Source: an uncultured Gammaproteobacteria bacterium
GTDB taxonomy: Bacteria > Pseudomonadota > Gammaproteobacteria > Arenicellales > JAANXG01
DNA length: 64,000 nucleotides
Assembly (NCBI GenBank): GCA_947258975.1
Contig: CAMYKK010000015.1
Coordinates: forward strand, 20,726 to 84,725
Direction: 5' to 3'
Made by a program: the position numbers and the translations under genes. The notes below the pieces were generated by a model. The model was not told the DNA's origin, searched no databases, and saw only the letters and a list, made by a program, of their open reading frames with translations. Position 1 is the first letter of the stretch; each line of letters starts with the position of its first letter. This document shows positions 40,994 through 52,234 of the stretch, piece after piece.

Positions 40994-42967
40994 ATGTTTG
41001 AGAACATGCAATTGGTTTACCTGGCAATTCCCATGAGTTGCTTGACCGCATCAATTCTCGCCGGTGTGTTCGGGAAGAAGATCGGCCGTGTGGGCGCACA
41101 CTCGGTCACCATTTTTGCCGTTGGGCTTTCCTTTGCTTTGTCGTTGGTCGTCTATTTCGATGTGCTGGCGGGTAACAAATTCAATGGCGCTGTTTACACG
41201 TGGGCGATCAGCGGTGGGGTGCCCTTTGAAATCGGATTCTTGATCGACGAACTCAGCGCCACGATGATGGCGGTGGTGACGTTCGTGTCATTTATGGTGC
41301 ATGTGTACACCGTTGGATACATGCATGATGATCCCGGTTACCAACGTTTTTTCAGTTACATTGCTTTGTTTACTTTTGCGATGCTGATGTTGGTAATGTC
41401 CAACAATTTTCTGCAACTGTTTTTCGGTTGGGAAGCCGTGGGCCTGGTGTCATACCTGTTGATTGGATTCTGGTTTCAAAAGGAATCGGCGATCGCCGCG
41501 AACCTCAAGGCATTCCTGGTCAATCGGGTTGGAGACCTTGGATTTCTGCTCGGTATCGCCGCCATCGTGTTTCTGTTCGGTAGCCTGGATTACTCGGCGG
41601 TATTTTCGGCTGCGCCGCAAGCGGCCGCGGTCACGGTTCCATTCATGGGTGGCGAGATAACCTGGATCACCATTATCTGCCTGCTTTTGTTTGTCGGAGC
41701 CATGGGTAAGTCCGCCCAGGTGCCGCTGCACGTGTGGTTGCCGGATTCCATGGAAGGTCCAACGCCAATTTCTGCGCTGATCCATGCGGCAACCATGGTA
41801 ACCGCCGGCATCTTCATGATTGCCCGTATGTCGCCGTTATACGAGCTGTCAGAAACCGCGCTCAGTGTGATCATGGTGATCGGGGGTATCACCGCGTTTT
41901 TCATGGCACTGATCGGTCTGGTGCAAAACGACATCAAACGGGTTGTCGCGTATTCGACGTTGTCACAACTTGGCTATATGACGGTAGCGATGGGAGCATC
42001 CGCATACGCCGCTGGTATGTTTCATCTTGTGACCCACGCGTTTTTCAAGGCGTTGCTCTTTCTGGCGGCAGGGTCGGTGATTATTGCGATGCATCACGAG
42101 CAGGATATGCGAGCAATGGGAGGGCTGCGCAAACCGATGCCCATTACCTATCTCACCGTCATCATCGGGACCCTGGCATTGGTTGGATTTCCGGGTTTCT
42201 CGGGTTTCTTTTCCAAGGATGCGATCATCGAGGCGGTGCATCTATCGAAGTTGCCCGGATCAGGATTTGCCTATATTGCATTGACTGCCGGGGTGTTCGT
42301 CACCGCATTTTATAGTTTCCGGTTATTGTTTCTGACCTTCCACGGTCGTCCCCGAATGGATCAGGAGGCCCGGCGCCACGTCAAGGAATCGCCATGGGTG
42401 GTTACCGTGCCGCTGATCATGCTGGCGATTCCCTCTGTGCTCATCGGTGCCTGGTACGTGGAGCCGATGCTGTTTGGTGGTTTTTTTGAGGACTCAATAA
42501 AAGTATTGCCCGAGCATAATACCCTTGGTCAGCTCGCCGAGGAAAATCCGGACGCCACCGGTGTTGAACTGCTGCTCAACCTGATGTTGCACGGTATGAT
42601 GGCGCCGCCGTTCTGGTTGTTTATGATCGGCGCAATAACCGCTTGGGTCATGTACATCGATAAACCGGAGCTCCCGGGGAAACTGGCGGTAAAGTTCGGT
42701 GCGATCTACCGGATGCTGATGAACAAGTACGGATTCGACCAGTTTTACGAACAGGTAATTGCCCGTGGCGTCCGCCGCATTGGAAGTTTGTTCTGGCAAA
42801 TCGGAGATGTAAAAGTGATTGATGGTGGGATGGTTAACGGTACAGCACGTTTAGTCGGCTGGTTTTCCGGAATCGTCCGTACCATACAAACCGGTTACGT
42901 GTACCACTATGCATTCGCCATGATTATTGGATTGTTTTTGTTGATGACCCTGTTTCTGAATCCCTGA
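40994..42967 (+). CDS. nuoL: NADH-quinone oxidoreductase subunit L
   Basis: 657-aa antiporter-like proton-pumping subunit with about 16 helices and the long lateral helix at its C-terminus. FFGWEAVGLVSYLLIGFW contains the conserved membrane Glu; GKSAQVPLHVWLPDSMEGPTPISALIHAATMV the key Lys/His; AYSTLSQLGYM follows. Confidence 0.97.
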   Translation: MFENMQLVYLAIPMSCLTASILAGVFGKKIGRVGAHSVTIFAVGLSFALSLVVYFDVLAGNKFNGAVYTWAISGGVPFEIGFLIDELSATMMAVVTFVSFMVHVYTVGYMHDDPGYQRFFSYIALFTFAMLMLVMSNNFLQLFFGWEAVGLVSYLLIGFWFQKESAIAANLKAFLVNRVGDLGFLLGIAAIVFLFGSLDYSAVFSAAPQAAAVTVPFMGGEITWITIICLLLFVGAMGKSAQVPLHVWLPDSMEGPTPISALIHAATMVTAGIFMIARMSPLYELSETALSVIMVIGGITAFFMALIGLVQNDIKRVVAYSTLSQLGYMTVAMGASAYAAGMFHLVTHAFFKALLFLAAGSVIIAMHHEQDMRAMGGLRKPMPITYLTVIIGTLALVGFPGFSGFFSKDAIIEAVHLSKLPGSGFAYIALTAGVFVTAFYSFRLLFLTFHGRPRMDQEARRHVKESPWVVTVPLIMLAIPSVLIGAWYVEPMLFGGFFEDSIKVLPEHNTLGQLAEENPDATGVELLLNLMLHGMMAPPFWLFMIGAITAWVMYIDKPELPGKLAVKFGAIYRMLMNKYGFDQFYEQVIARGVRRIGSLFWQIGDVKVIDGGMVNGTARLVGWFSGIVRTIQTGYVYHYAFAMIIGLFLLMTLFLNP

Positions 42968-42971
42968 GCGT

Positions 42972-44447
42972 ATGGACGCGCATCTATTAAGCCTCGTAAT
43001 ATGGACGCCAATTGTTGGTGCGGTGCTGGTGCTCGCCACCGGCAGCGATGAGCGCGCGCCCATCGCCCGCAAGATCGCCCTGGCGTTCTCCATAGTCACA
43101 TTTCTTTTCAGCCTGTCTCTCTACAGCGGGTTCGATAAGACCACTGCGGTTATGCAGTTCACTGAACGAGCGCCGTGGATTTCTACGTTCAATATTTTTT
43201 ATCACCTCGGCATCGACGGAATCTCGCTCCCGTTCATTCTGTTAACGACGTTTTTGACAATAATTGTGGTGATTGCCGGTTGGCAGGTTATTCAGGAAAA
43301 GGTCGCACAGTACATGGCCGCGTTCCTGATAATGGAAGGCCTCATGATCGGCGTGTTTTCGGCGCTGGATGCGATTCTGTTCTATGTGTTCTGGGAAGGG
43401 ATGTTGATTCCGATGTTTATCATCATCGGTATTTGGGGTGGACCCAATCGCATCTATGCAACGATCAAGTTTTTTCTTTTTACGCTGCTTGGTTCTTTAC
43501 TGATGCTGGTGGCGTTTATCTACCTTTATCAACAAAGCCGCAGTTTTGGTATCCCTGACTATTACCTGTTGCCGCTCACGATCAATGAGCAGATCCTGCT
43601 GTTTATCGCGTTTTTCGCGGCGTTTGCGGTGAAGGTGCCAATGGTGCCGGTGCATACCTGGTTACCGGATGCGCATGTGGAGGCTCCGACCGGTGGCTCG
43701 GTGATCCTGGCGGCAATTATGCTGAAGATGGGTGGTTACGGTTTTCTGCGCTTCAACTTACCTATTCTGCCGGATGCCAGCCATGCACTTGCAGGCTTTA
43801 TGATTGCGCTGTCGCTGATCGCCATTATATACATTGCGTTGGTCGCCTTGGTCCAGGAGGATATGAAGAAGCTCATAGCCTATTCCTCTATCGCTCATAT
43901 GGGTTTTGTCACCTTGGGTATCTTTGTTTTCAACGTGCAGGGGATAGAAGGCGGCATCGTGCAGATGATTTCTCACGGATTTATCTCTGGTGCTTTGTTC
44001 CTATGCGTCGGTGTGTTGTACGATCGAATGCATTCTCGTGAAATTTCGAGTTATGGAGGCGTCGCCAACACTATGCCGGTGTTCGCTTCGTTCATGATGT
44101 TATTTGCGATGGCAAACGCGGGTCTGCCCGGCACCTCCGGTTTTGTTGGCGAGTTCCTGGTCATTCTCGGAGCGTTCAAGGTAAACGCTTGGTACGCGGT
44201 GTTGGCGGGTCTCACGCTGATATTCGGTGCCGCCTACACGCTGTGGATGTATAAACGGGTAATCTACGGCGCGGTTGCCAACGATGCGGTGAAAGCGCTT
44301 AGTGATGTGTCGGCGCGTGAAGTGGTGTTTTTGACCTTGTTGGCGGCGACGGTCCTGGTCATGGGACTATGGCCGTTCCCGGTTCTCGACATTATGCACG
44401 CCTCGGTGGAAAATCTGGTCGAACAGGCGGCGGCATCAAAACTGTGA
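42972..44447 (+). CDS. nuoM: NADH-quinone oxidoreductase subunit M
   Basis: 491-aa antiporter-like subunit with about 14 helices. LFYVFWEGMLIPMFIIIGIWGG carries the conserved Glu; KVPMVPVHTWLPDAHVEAPTGGSVILA the Lys. AYSSIAHMGFV and GLPGTSGFVGEFL are further signatures. Confidence 0.97.
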   Translation: MDAHLLSLVIWTPIVGAVLVLATGSDERAPIARKIALAFSIVTFLFSLSLYSGFDKTTAVMQFTERAPWISTFNIFYHLGIDGISLPFILLTTFLTIIVVIAGWQVIQEKVAQYMAAFLIMEGLMIGVFSALDAILFYVFWEGMLIPMFIIIGIWGGPNRIYATIKFFLFTLLGSLLMLVAFIYLYQQSRSFGIPDYYLLPLTINEQILLFIAFFAAFAVKVPMVPVHTWLPDAHVEAPTGGSVILAAIMLKMGGYGFLRFNLPILPDASHALAGFMIALSLIAIIYIALVALVQEDMKKLIAYSSIAHMGFVTLGIFVFNVQGIEGGIVQMISHGFISGALFLCVGVLYDRMHSREISSYGGVANTMPVFASFMMLFAMANAGLPGTSGFVGEFLVILGAFKVNAWYAVLAGLTLIFGAAYTLWMYKRVIYGAVANDAVKALSDVSAREVVFLTLLAATVLVMGLWPFPVLDIMHASVENLVEQAAASKL

Positions 44448-44460
44448 TCGAGACAACAGA

Positions 44461-45921
44461 ATGAACGGTATACTCAACGTCACCCCGGCAATCCCTGAAC
44501 TGTTCGTGTTCACGATGGCCTGTGTCATTCTCGTGGTCGACTTGTACATATCCAAAGAACAGCGCGCGATCAGCTATGGCCTGACTCTACTCACTCTCGG
44601 AGTGGGTGCGATGCTTTCGGTGCTGAGTTTTTCGGCAGAACCGGTTTTTACCTTCAATAATATGTTTGTCGACGATGCCTTGTCTGATGTTGTCAAAGTG
44701 GCGATTTGTCTGATTACACTAGTGGTGTTCGTCTACTCTCGTGACTACATCGAAGCGCGCGGCCTTTTCAAAGGGGAATATTTTGTACTTGGCCTGTTCG
44801 CTGTGGTCGGCATGATGGTGATGGCTTCGGCCAATCATCTCTTGGTGCTGTATCTGGGCCTGGAACTGCTTTCTCTTAGCTTATACTCGCTGGTCGCGTT
44901 CCAACGTGATTCTAATTTGGCGACCGAAGCGGCGATGAAATACTTCGTGCTCGGCGCCCTGGCCTCGGGAATGATGTTATACGGTATGTCGATCCTGTAC
45001 GGTTTGACCGGCAGCCTGGATATTCCCGCCATTCGCAAGGCAGTGGGCGGGATGTCGCCGGATGATGTGGTGTTGATCTTTGGGCTGGTGTTCGTCCTCG
45101 TCGGCCTTGCATTTAAATTGGGGGTCGTACCGTTTCATATGTGGGTACCGGACGTCTACCACGGGGCGCCAACGTCCACAACGCTGTTTATTGGCACCAC
45201 CCCGAAGATTGCGGGTTTCGCTATTGTCATTCGGCTGTTAATCGGCGGCTTGGAAGATCTGCACGGCACATGGCAGGATATGGTGATTATATTGGCCGTA
45301 TTGTCGATCGCGACGGGAAATCTTATCGCCATTGCCCAGACCAATCTCAAGCGCATGCTGGCGTATTCTGCGATATCGCACATGGGATTTATGCTGCTGG
45401 GTGTATTGGCCGGCACTCCCACCGGCTACAGTGCTGCGCTGTTTTACATCCTGATATACGCAGTTATGAGTTTGGGTGCTTTTGGCATGATCATCTTATT
45501 GTCCCGAGAGGGATTCGAAGCCGACGAACTCGATGATTTGAAAGGGCTCAATCAACGCAATTCATGGTACGCGTTATTGATGTTGCTGCTGATGATATCT
45601 ATGGCCGGTATTCCTCCCGCTGTTGGATTTTTCGCAAAACTGGCGGTGATCCAAGCAATTGTCGACGTCAATCTGGTATGGTTGGCGGTAATCGCGGTAT
45701 TGTTCGCGGTAGTGGGTGCCTTCTACTACTTGCGTGTCATTAAACTCATGTACTTCGACCCCCCTGCTGAAGGTGTCCAGACGATCCAGGCTGCTTCTGA
45801 CTTGAAGGTGGTGATCGGTGTGAACGCTTGGGCCGTGCTGCTGGTGCTGCCTTGGATCGGTCCGATTCAACAATTGTGTCTGACCGCCGTGGCGAGTGTA
45901 ATGAACGGCTTCGTGTCCTAG
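44461..45921 (+). CDS. nuoN: NADH-quinone oxidoreductase subunit N
   Basis: 486-aa antiporter-like subunit, last gene of the operon. LYLGLELLSLSLYSLVAF with the conserved Glu, FKLGVVPFHMWVPDVYHGAPTS and AYSAISHMGFMLLG are present. No clear terminator follows; the next promoter belongs to the fMet tRNA operon. Confidence 0.97.
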   Translation: MNGILNVTPAIPELFVFTMACVILVVDLYISKEQRAISYGLTLLTLGVGAMLSVLSFSAEPVFTFNNMFVDDALSDVVKVAICLITLVVFVYSRDYIEARGLFKGEYFVLGLFAVVGMMVMASANHLLVLYLGLELLSLSLYSLVAFQRDSNLATEAAMKYFVLGALASGMMLYGMSILYGLTGSLDIPAIRKAVGGMSPDDVVLIFGLVFVLVGLAFKLGVVPFHMWVPDVYHGAPTSTTLFIGTTPKIAGFAIVIRLLIGGLEDLHGTWQDMVIILAVLSIATGNLIAIAQTNLKRMLAYSAISHMGFMLLGVLAGTPTGYSAALFYILIYAVMSLGAFGMIILLSREGFEADELDDLKGLNQRNSWYALLMLLLMISMAGIPPAVGFFAKLAVIQAIVDVNLVWLAVIAVLFAVVGAFYYLRVIKLMYFDPPAEGVQTIQAASDLKVVIGVNAWAVLLVLPWIGPIQQLCLTAVASVMNGFVS

Positions 45922-46012
45922 CCCGTAGTCGCGTCTAGGCGTGCCTAGGTATTTGTCTAACAAACCCCGCCACTGAAGTGTTTTGTTTTCAACGAGTTGG
46001 AGAAACAGGCGC

Positions 46013-46041
46013 TTGAATTGCCTCGGGGAATCGCGTACAAT
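46013..46041 (+). promoter_or_regulatory. Promoter of the fMet tRNA-rimP-nusA-infB operon
   Basis: TTGAAT (46013-46018) and TACAAT (46036-46041) with a 17-nt spacer and a G+C-rich discriminator (CTTGCCGCC), typical of stable-RNA promoters. Start expected near 46048, 7 nt before the tRNA. Confidence 0.68.
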
Positions 46042-46054
46042 CTTGCCGCCTTGA

Positions 46055-46131
<77 letters not shown>

Positions 46132-46146
46132 AATTTGTTGCCTTCG

Positions 46147-46170
46147 GCCCCGCTTCGTACGCGGGGCTTT
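46147..46170 (+). terminator. Terminator hairpin 1 after fMet tRNA
   Basis: GCCCCGC (46147-46153) and GCGGGGC (46161-46167) around a 7-nt loop, followed by TTTGTGTTT. The T-tract is interrupted, so termination is probably partial. Confidence 0.55.
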
Positions 46171-46236
46171 GTGTTTCAACACAGGGTCACGGGCGCGTTG
46201 CGGCCATGAGGGAGGAGGACAAAGCGGAGAATTATA

Positions 46237-46261
46237 AAGTGGGCCGAGCGCCCACTTTTTT
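46237..46261 (+). terminator. Terminator hairpin 2 directly upstream of rimP
   Basis: AAGTGGGC (46237-46244) pairs with GCCCACTT (46250-46257) around a 5-nt loop and runs into TTTTTT (46256-46261). The rimP ATG is only 18 nt downstream, so passage through this site controls rimP-nusA-infB expression. Confidence 0.65.
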
Positions 46262-46278
46262 GTTGACGCAGTTTAGTT

Positions 46279-46737
46279 ATGGCATCACTGACCAACACCA
46301 GGTTGCACGGTCTGCTGGAGCCCGGCGCTGCGGCGTTGGGGTTCGAGGTCGTGGCGGTCGAACTGGCAGGCAGCGGCGGGTCTACCGTGTTGCGAGTGTA
46401 TATAGACGGACCCGAAGGCGTGACAATAGATGATTGCGCCCGCGTTAGCCGCCAGTTGAGCGCTATTCTGGATGTCGAGGACCCGGTAACGGGCCGCTAC
46501 ACGTTGGAGGTGTCTTCGCCGGGGCTGGATCGCCCGTTGAGTAAGCGGCGCCACTTTGAACAGGTAGTGGGAAGCGAAGTCAAGGTGAGGACTCATCATT
46601 ATGTGTCGGGTCGGCGTCGCTTTACCGGAGTGTTGCAGGAAGTGACGGACGATATAGTAGTGATTGAGGTCGACGGTGAACCCTATGATTTACCGTTTGA
46701 TGACATCGAAAAGGCACATTTGGTGCCTGAGTACTAG
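46279..46737 (+). CDS. rimP: Ribosome maturation factor RimP
   Basis: 152-aa 30S assembly factor. N-terminal domain with [11 protein letters not shown] and [34 protein letters not shown] motif here as [16 protein letters not shown]; a C-terminal SH3-like domain ends in [11 protein letters not shown]. First protein gene of the nusA operon. Confidence 0.95.
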   Translation: MASLTNTRLHGLLEPGAAALGFEVVAVELAGSGGSTVLRVYIDGPEGVTIDDCARVSRQLSAILDVEDPVTGRYTLEVSSPGLDRPLSKRRHFEQVVGSEVKVRTHHYVSGRRRFTGVLQEVTDDIVVIEVDGEPYDLPFDDIEKAHLVPEY

Positions 46738-46799
46738 TAAGAGGATTGAACAGCTGGTTTGAAGCTGCGCGAACAGGCAGCCGGTTAGGAGCAATATTA

Positions 46800-48311
46800 A
46801 TGGCGAACGAAATCTTGTTGATGGCGGACGTGCTTTCCCGTGAAAAGGGCGTCGAGAAAGACGTGATCTTTCTAGCGATCGAGGCCGCGTTGGCGACCGC
46901 GACGCGAAAACGTCATCGCGAGGATATCGATGCGCGCGTGGATATCCATCGCGATACCGGAGACTACGATACTTATCGCCGTTGGGAAGTGATTCCCGAC
47001 GAAGACGAGCTCGAATTCCCAGACCGCCAGATCCGGCTGACTCAGGCATTGTTGGAGCGCCCGGAGATAGAAGCCGGGGAATTCATTGAACAGCCGCTGG
47101 AGCCTGTGGACTTTGGCCGCATCGCGGCCCAGGCCGCAAAGCAGGTGATTATGCAGAAGGTGCGTGAAGCCGAGCGCGAGCGCATCGTTTCGGAGTACGA
47201 ACCACGTAAGAATGAAATGGTCTCTGGCGTCGTAAAGCGTTTGGAAAGAGGGGATTCCATCGTTGACCTTGGTGGCGCGGAATCAGTGCTTACCAAGTCG
47301 GCAATGATTCCCCGCGAAGGTCTTCGTCCGGGCGATCGCATTCGCGCAATCCTCCGCGACGTCCGGCCGGTGCCACGGGGTCCGCAATTATTTCTGGATC
47401 GGGTGTCCCCCGAGCTGTTGATTCAGTTATTCCAGCTGGAGGTACCCGAAGCCGGCGAGGGAATTATCGAGATCTTGAGCGCCGCTCGGGATCCTGGTCT
47501 GCGTGCAAAGATCGCCGTGAAATCCAACGATCAAAAAATTGATCCGGTTGGTGCGTGCGTCGGTATTCGCGGTTCCCGCGTGCAGAGTGTGTCCAACGAA
47601 ATTGCCGGTGAACGGGTGGACATTATTAAATGGTCGGAAGACCCGGCGCAGTTCGTGATCAACGCTCTGGCTCCTGCAGAGGTTGAATCGATCGTCGTCG
47701 ATGAAGAGCTCAGGGCCATGGACGTTGTGGTCGATGAGAGCCAGTTGTCTCAAGCGATTGGCCGCGGCGGTCAGAATGTGAGACTTGCTTCGGAGCTCAC
47801 CGGTTGGGAGATAAATATCCTGACAGATCAGGAAGCGGTGGAGAAAGCGGAGACTGAGTCACGCGACATTCGCGGCATGTTGATGGAGCAACTTGATGTA
47901 GATGAAGATGTCGCGGGTATCCTAGTACAGGAAGGTTTCACTTCGTTGGAGGAGGTGGCCTACGTGCCGAAACAGGAATTGTTGGACATCGAGGAATTTG
48001 ACGAAGGGCTGGTCGACGAGTTGCGCAGCAGGGCGGAAGATGCGTTGGTGACCCGGGCGATTGCCCAAGAAGAGCAGCTGAAATTGGCGGAACCCCAACA
48101 GGATCTATTGGAACTGGACGGTATGGATGAGCATACAGGGCGGGTATTTGCCAGCCACGGAATCCGGACGAGAGAGGATCTAGCCGAGTGTGCGGTAGAC
48201 GAGTTGATGGAGATCTCGGATATCGAACTTGAGGAGGAGCGAGCTGCGTCACTGATCATGGCTGCGCGCGCACACTGGTTCGAGCAAGCAGAGGTCGCGG
48301 AGAGAGAGTAA
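46800..48311 (+). CDS. nusA: Transcription termination/antitermination factor NusA
   Basis: 503 aa: N-terminal RNA polymerase-binding domain (about 1-130), S1 (135-200), two KH domains with [14 protein letters not shown] and [16 protein letters not shown], and two C-terminal acidic HhH repeats (about 365-495), the arrangement of gammaproteobacterial NusA. ATG 46800 follows TAGGAGC. NusA is known in E. coli to act at terminators of its own operon, fitting the hairpins before rimP. Confidence 0.97.
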   Translation: MANEILLMADVLSREKGVEKDVIFLAIEAALATATRKRHREDIDARVDIHRDTGDYDTYRRWEVIPDEDELEFPDRQIRLTQALLERPEIEAGEFIEQPLEPVDFGRIAAQAAKQVIMQKVREAERERIVSEYEPRKNEMVSGVVKRLERGDSIVDLGGAESVLTKSAMIPREGLRPGDRIRAILRDVRPVPRGPQLFLDRVSPELLIQLFQLEVPEAGEGIIEILSAARDPGLRAKIAVKSNDQKIDPVGACVGIRGSRVQSVSNEIAGERVDIIKWSEDPAQFVINALAPAEVESIVVDEELRAMDVVVDESQLSQAIGRGGQNVRLASELTGWEINILTDQEAVEKAETESRDIRGMLMEQLDVDEDVAGILVQEGFTSLEEVAYVPKQELLDIEEFDEGLVDELRSRAEDALVTRAIAQEEQLKLAEPQQDLLELDGMDEHTGRVFASHGIRTREDLAECAVDELMEISDIELEEERAASLIMAARAHWFEQAEVAERE

Positions 48312-48325
48312 TGGTGGGAGCGCTG

Positions 48326-50857
48326 ATGTCACAGGTTACGGTAAGAAGTTTTGCAGAGCAGATTGGAATCGGCACTGAGAAGCTGATTCAACAATTAGCG
48401 GATGCCGGGATTGACGGTAAACAATCGGAGGACACCCTTAACGAGGACGAAAAGGTGACGCTACTCTCATTCCTTCGTGGTGGCGACCAACAGACCTTAG
48501 CGCCCAAACGGAGCAAGATCTCGCTCAAGCGTAAGACCGCCGGCGAGATTAAACAAACTTCACGTACCGGGACGTCGCGCACAATTCACGTCGAGGTGCG
48601 CAAACGCCGCACCTTCGTTAAGCGTGAGGTGTTGGAAGAGCAGGAACGCCAGCGCCGCCAGGCTGAAGAAGCAGCCGCCGCCGCGGAGGCCGCGAAAGCT
48701 GAACAAGAACAGCCGGTGGTGGAAGAGCCGACCCCGGTGCCGGAGCCGCTGGAGCCAGAAACTGTGGCTGAAGAGGCTGTGGAAATTGTGGAAACGGAGC
48801 CAGCCGTAGAAGCATCGGTGGAAGTCGAGCCAAGCGAGCCGGAGGAAGAACCGACACCAGCTCCGGTTGCAGAGGCGGCTGAGGAGCCGGCCGCGGCGCC
48901 GGTACCGAAAGAAGCCGCCCCGGTACCCGAGAAGAAAAAGGAGGAACGGGGCAAGAAAGGAGAACGCAAAGGAAAGCGCACGCGTAATGAGCTCCATGTC
49001 TCGGGTAATTTGAAAGGGCGGCGCAAGTCCCGAGAGATGCACCGGCCGAAGAAGGTTAAGACCACGTCCACCCAACACGCGTTCGAGCGACCCACCGAAC
49101 CGGTCAAGCGCGAAGTGAGCATTCCCGAGACCATTACGGTTGCCGAACTCGCTCAGACGATGTCGGTCAAGGCGGCGGAAGTGATTAAGGCGCTTATGCA
49201 GATGGGTTCCATGGTCACCATCAATCAGGTCTTGGACCAGGATACGGCAATTTTGTTGGTCGAGGAAATGGGTCACCAGGCCAAGCCTGCAGCGCCGGAC
49301 GATCCGGAGGCGTTATTGCTGGATCAACAGGAAGAAGAAGGGGAATTACAACCGCGACCACCGGTGGTAACGGTGATGGGTCATGTCGATCATGGCAAAA
49401 CGTCGCTATTGGACTACATCCGTAAGGCCAAGGTTGCTGCGGGCGAGGCCGGTGGCATTACCCAACATATCGGCGCCTATCAAGTACATACATCCAAGGG
49501 CTTGCTTACGTTTCTCGATACCCCCGGCCACGAGGCGTTTACCGCAATGCGCGCGCGCGGGGCGGAGGCCACCGATATAGTGATTCTGGTGGTTGCCGCC
49601 GACGACGGAGTCAAACCGCAGACGGTGGAAGCGATCCATCACGCCAAGAACGCCGGCGTACCGATCGTGGTGGCGGTGAATAAGATTGACAAGGAGGAGG
49701 CGGACCCGGAGCGGGTTAAGCAGGATTTGGCGACTCACGACGTCCTCCCCGAGGATTGGGGCGGCGACGTGTTGATCGTGCCGGTCTCCGCTAAAACCGG
49801 TGAGGGCGTTGAACAGTTGCTGGAGTCGGTGCTGTTGCAGTCCGAATTGCTGGATTTGAACGCGATCAGTAGTGGCCTGGCGTCCGGGTTGGTGGTCGAA
49901 GCCCGCCTAGACAAAGGGCGGGGTCCAGTGGCAACGATATTGGTGCAAAAAGGCGCATTGCATCACGGCGATGTCATACTGGCGGGCCGCGAGACGGGTC
50001 GTGTGCGCGCGATGAATAACGATGCCAGTAAGCGTATCAAGGAGGCTGGGCCGTCCACTCCGGTGGAGATTCAAGGCTTGTCCGGCGTGCCCGTGGCTGG
50101 AGATGAGGTGCTGGCAGTCACTGATGAGCGCAAGGCCCGTGAAATTGCCTTGTTCCGCCAGGGAAAACACAAAGAAGTCAAACTCGCCCGGCAACAGGCG
50201 GCCAAGCTTGAAAACATGTTTCAGCAAATGGACGAGGGTGAACAAAAGAGCCTCAACCTGGTAATAAAGGCCGATGTGCAAGGGTCGGTCGAAGCGCTTA
50301 CTGATGCATTGGAGAAACTGTCCACTGAAGAAGTTCGGGTCAATGTCGTCCACGGAATGGTGGGCGGTATCAGTGAGTCCGACGTGAACTTGGCCATGGC
50401 GTCAAATGCGATCATAGTCGGGTTCAACGTGCGCGCCGACGCCACCGCGCGAAAACTCGTCGAGGCGGAAGGTGTCGACGTGCATTATTACAACGTCATC
50501 TATGATGTGGTGGACGAAGTGAAGGCGGCAATGTCGGGTATGCTGGCTCCGGAAATCAAAGAGGAGGTCATGGGGAACGCCGAAGTTCGAGATGTGTTCC
50601 GCGCCCCAAGGATCGGAGTCATAGCAGGGTGTTATGTCACTGAGGGCCTTGTCCGGCGCAATGAGAAAGTTCGCGTTTTGCGAGACAGCGTAGTGATTTT
50701 CGAAGGCCAAATCGATTCATTACGACGATTCAAGGAAGACGCGAGTGAGGTCAAAGCTGGGATCGAATGTGGTGTGGGCATCAAGAATTACAATGATGTC
50801 AAAGTAGGTGATCAGCTTGAAATCTTCAAGACATTTGAAGTACGCGCCAAGTTGTAG
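48326..50857 (+). CDS. infB: Translation initiation factor IF-2
   Basis: GTPase that brings fMet-tRNA to the 30S subunit. N-terminal IF2N domain ([14 protein letters not shown]), then a long charged, E/P/A-rich linker with K/R tracts (about 70-260), then the G domain with [20 protein letters not shown] and NKID, then domains II-IV. About 843 aa. ATG 48326 has GGGAG 7-8 nt upstream; an ATG at 48311 overlapping the nusA stop is the alternative and would add 5 residues. Confidence 0.96.
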   Translation: MSQVTVRSFAEQIGIGTEKLIQQLADAGIDGKQSEDTLNEDEKVTLLSFLRGGDQQTLAPKRSKISLKRKTAGEIKQTSRTGTSRTIHVEVRKRRTFVKREVLEEQERQRRQAEEAAAAAEAAKAEQEQPVVEEPTPVPEPLEPETVAEEAVEIVETEPAVEASVEVEPSEPEEEPTPAPVAEAAEEPAAAPVPKEAAPVPEKKKEERGKKGERKGKRTRNELHVSGNLKGRRKSREMHRPKKVKTTSTQHAFERPTEPVKREVSIPETITVAELAQTMSVKAAEVIKALMQMGSMVTINQVLDQDTAILLVEEMGHQAKPAAPDDPEALLLDQQEEEGELQPRPPVVTVMGHVDHGKTSLLDYIRKAKVAAGEAGGITQHIGAYQVHTSKGLLTFLDTPGHEAFTAMRARGAEATDIVILVVAADDGVKPQTVEAIHHAKNAGVPIVVAVNKIDKEEADPERVKQDLATHDVLPEDWGGDVLIVPVSAKTGEGVEQLLESVLLQSELLDLNAISSGLASGLVVEARLDKGRGPVATILVQKGALHHGDVILAGRETGRVRAMNNDASKRIKEAGPSTPVEIQGLSGVPVAGDEVLAVTDERKAREIALFRQGKHKEVKLARQQAAKLENMFQQMDEGEQKSLNLVIKADVQGSVEALTDALEKLSTEEVRVNVVHGMVGGISESDVNLAMASNAIIVGFNVRADATARKLVEAEGVDVHYYNVIYDVVDEVKAAMSGMLAPEIKEEVMGNAEVRDVFRAPRIGVIAGCYVTEGLVRRNEKVRVLRDSVVIFEGQIDSLRRFKEDASEVKAGIECGVGIKNYNDVKVGDQLEIFKTFEVRAKL

Positions 50858-50879
50858 CGCATAGGTGCGGTGATAGAAC

Positions 50880-51263
50880 ATGCCGAGAGAGTTCAGCCGT
50901 ACCCGCCGGGTGGCGGAACTTGTGCAGCGCGAACTCGCCAACTTATTGGCGAAACAAGTGAACGATCCGCGCATTGGGTTCGTAACGGTTACCGATGTTG
51001 AGCTGAGCAAAGACTTGAAACACGCCAAAGTGTATGTAACCCGACTGAATCAGGAAGAGGATGCAGCCGACAAGGAGCAACTTATAGCGGCGCTGACGCA
51101 TGCGAGCGGTTTCTTGCGACGCGAGTTGAGCCACGATTTGAACCTGCGAGTAAGCCCGAATCTTCGCTTTTTTTATGATACCAGTATCGAAAACGGTAAT
51201 CAGTTATCGAAGTTGATCGAAAATGCAGCACGCCCAGATATCGATGCCAAATCCAAAGGCTGA
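50880..51263 (+). CDS. rbfA: Ribosome-binding factor A
   Basis: 127-aa KH-like 30S maturation factor: REFSRTRRVAELVQRELANLL at the start, DPRIGFVTVTDVELSKDLKHAKVYV, and LRVSPNLRFFYD. truB begins inside its last codons. Confidence 0.96.
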   Translation: MPREFSRTRRVAELVQRELANLLAKQVNDPRIGFVTVTDVELSKDLKHAKVYVTRLNQEEDAADKEQLIAALTHASGFLRRELSHDLNLRVSPNLRFFYDTSIENGNQLSKLIENAARPDIDAKSKG

Positions 51264-52182
51264 TCCCGCATTGAGGAAGAACAGACGACCCGGCGGCCGC
51301 AACATACAAGGGATTCTGTTGCTGGATAAACCTGTCGGTCTGACCTCCAACGGTGCGCTGCAGGAAGTCAAGGCTTTGTACAAAGCGCGAAAAGCCGGGC
51401 ACACTGGAAGTCTGGATCCCATTGCGACCGGCTTGCTGCCGATATGCTTCGGTGAGGCAACAAAAATTTCCAGTTTCTTTCTGGACGCGGATAAGCGGTA
51501 CATGACGGTGTTTCGGTTTGGCGAATCCACCGATACGGGTGACGCCGAAGGTGAAGTTATATTTACGGCGCCGGTGAATGTGTCCGCTGACGCCATCGAG
51601 AAGGCATTAGCCGCCTTTCGAGGCCGTATCCAACAGATACCGCCCATGTATAGCGCTATCAAGCATCGCGGACAACCGCTGTACAAACTCGCGCGTCAGG
51701 GAATTGAGATCGAGCGTAAGCCGCGCGACGTCATCGTGTACAAGGCTAATTGGCGGCGACTGAATGCGAATAGCATAGAAGTCGAGCTGCACTGTTCCAG
51801 CGGTTTTTATGTGCGGACGCTGGCCCACGAGGTGGGTGAAAGACTGGGATGTGGCGCTCATGTTGCATCACTGCGCCGTGTCGGCGTCGGTTCATTTAGC
51901 GTGGACAATGCGGTGTCTCTCGAACAATTACGGCATGCTGAGTCTGTCGAGGATCTCGATCGCTTACTGATACCTGCAGATGAGGGATTAGCGGATCTGC
52001 CGGATGTCGTATTGTCCGCTGACGCAGCCTATTATTTGTGCCGTGGACAGCCGGTGCGTGCTTCCGGTTCCCCACCTTCGGGCTGGGTTCGGCTATACGC
52101 CAAGGAGGCCGGATTTCTTGGCGTCGGCCAGGTTATGGCGGATGGCCGCGTGGCCCCGAAACGGCTTTTTCATACCTACTAA
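51244..52182 (+). CDS. truB: tRNA pseudouridine(55) synthase
   Basis: Makes pseudouridine 55 in the T-loop of tRNAs. Catalytic D58 in GHTGSLDPIATGLLP; QGILLLDKPVGLTSN upstream; RYMTVFRFGESTDTGDAEG, then a C-terminal PUA-type domain. 312 aa from ATG 51244, which overlaps rbfA by 20 nt; an ATG at 51223 is a possible longer start. Confidence 0.96.
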   Translation: MPNPKADPALRKNRRPGGRNIQGILLLDKPVGLTSNGALQEVKALYKARKAGHTGSLDPIATGLLPICFGEATKISSFFLDADKRYMTVFRFGESTDTGDAEGEVIFTAPVNVSADAIEKALAAFRGRIQQIPPMYSAIKHRGQPLYKLARQGIEIERKPRDVIVYKANWRRLNANSIEVELHCSSGFYVRTLAHEVGERLGCGAHVASLRRVGVGSFSVDNAVSLEQLRHAESVEDLDRLLIPADEGLADLPDVVLSADAAYYLCRGQPVRASGSPPSGWVRLYAKEAGFLGVGQVMADGRVAPKRLFHTY

Positions 52183-52234
52183 GTGATTGTCTTTACATGC
52201 AAATTTTGTTGCCGATACGATCCTGCGCGTTTAG

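Noticed and set aside
48560..49276. 238-aa minus-strand ORF opposite infB
   Set aside because: Shadow of the low-complexity charged linker of IF-2; composition is its antisense and no motif is present.
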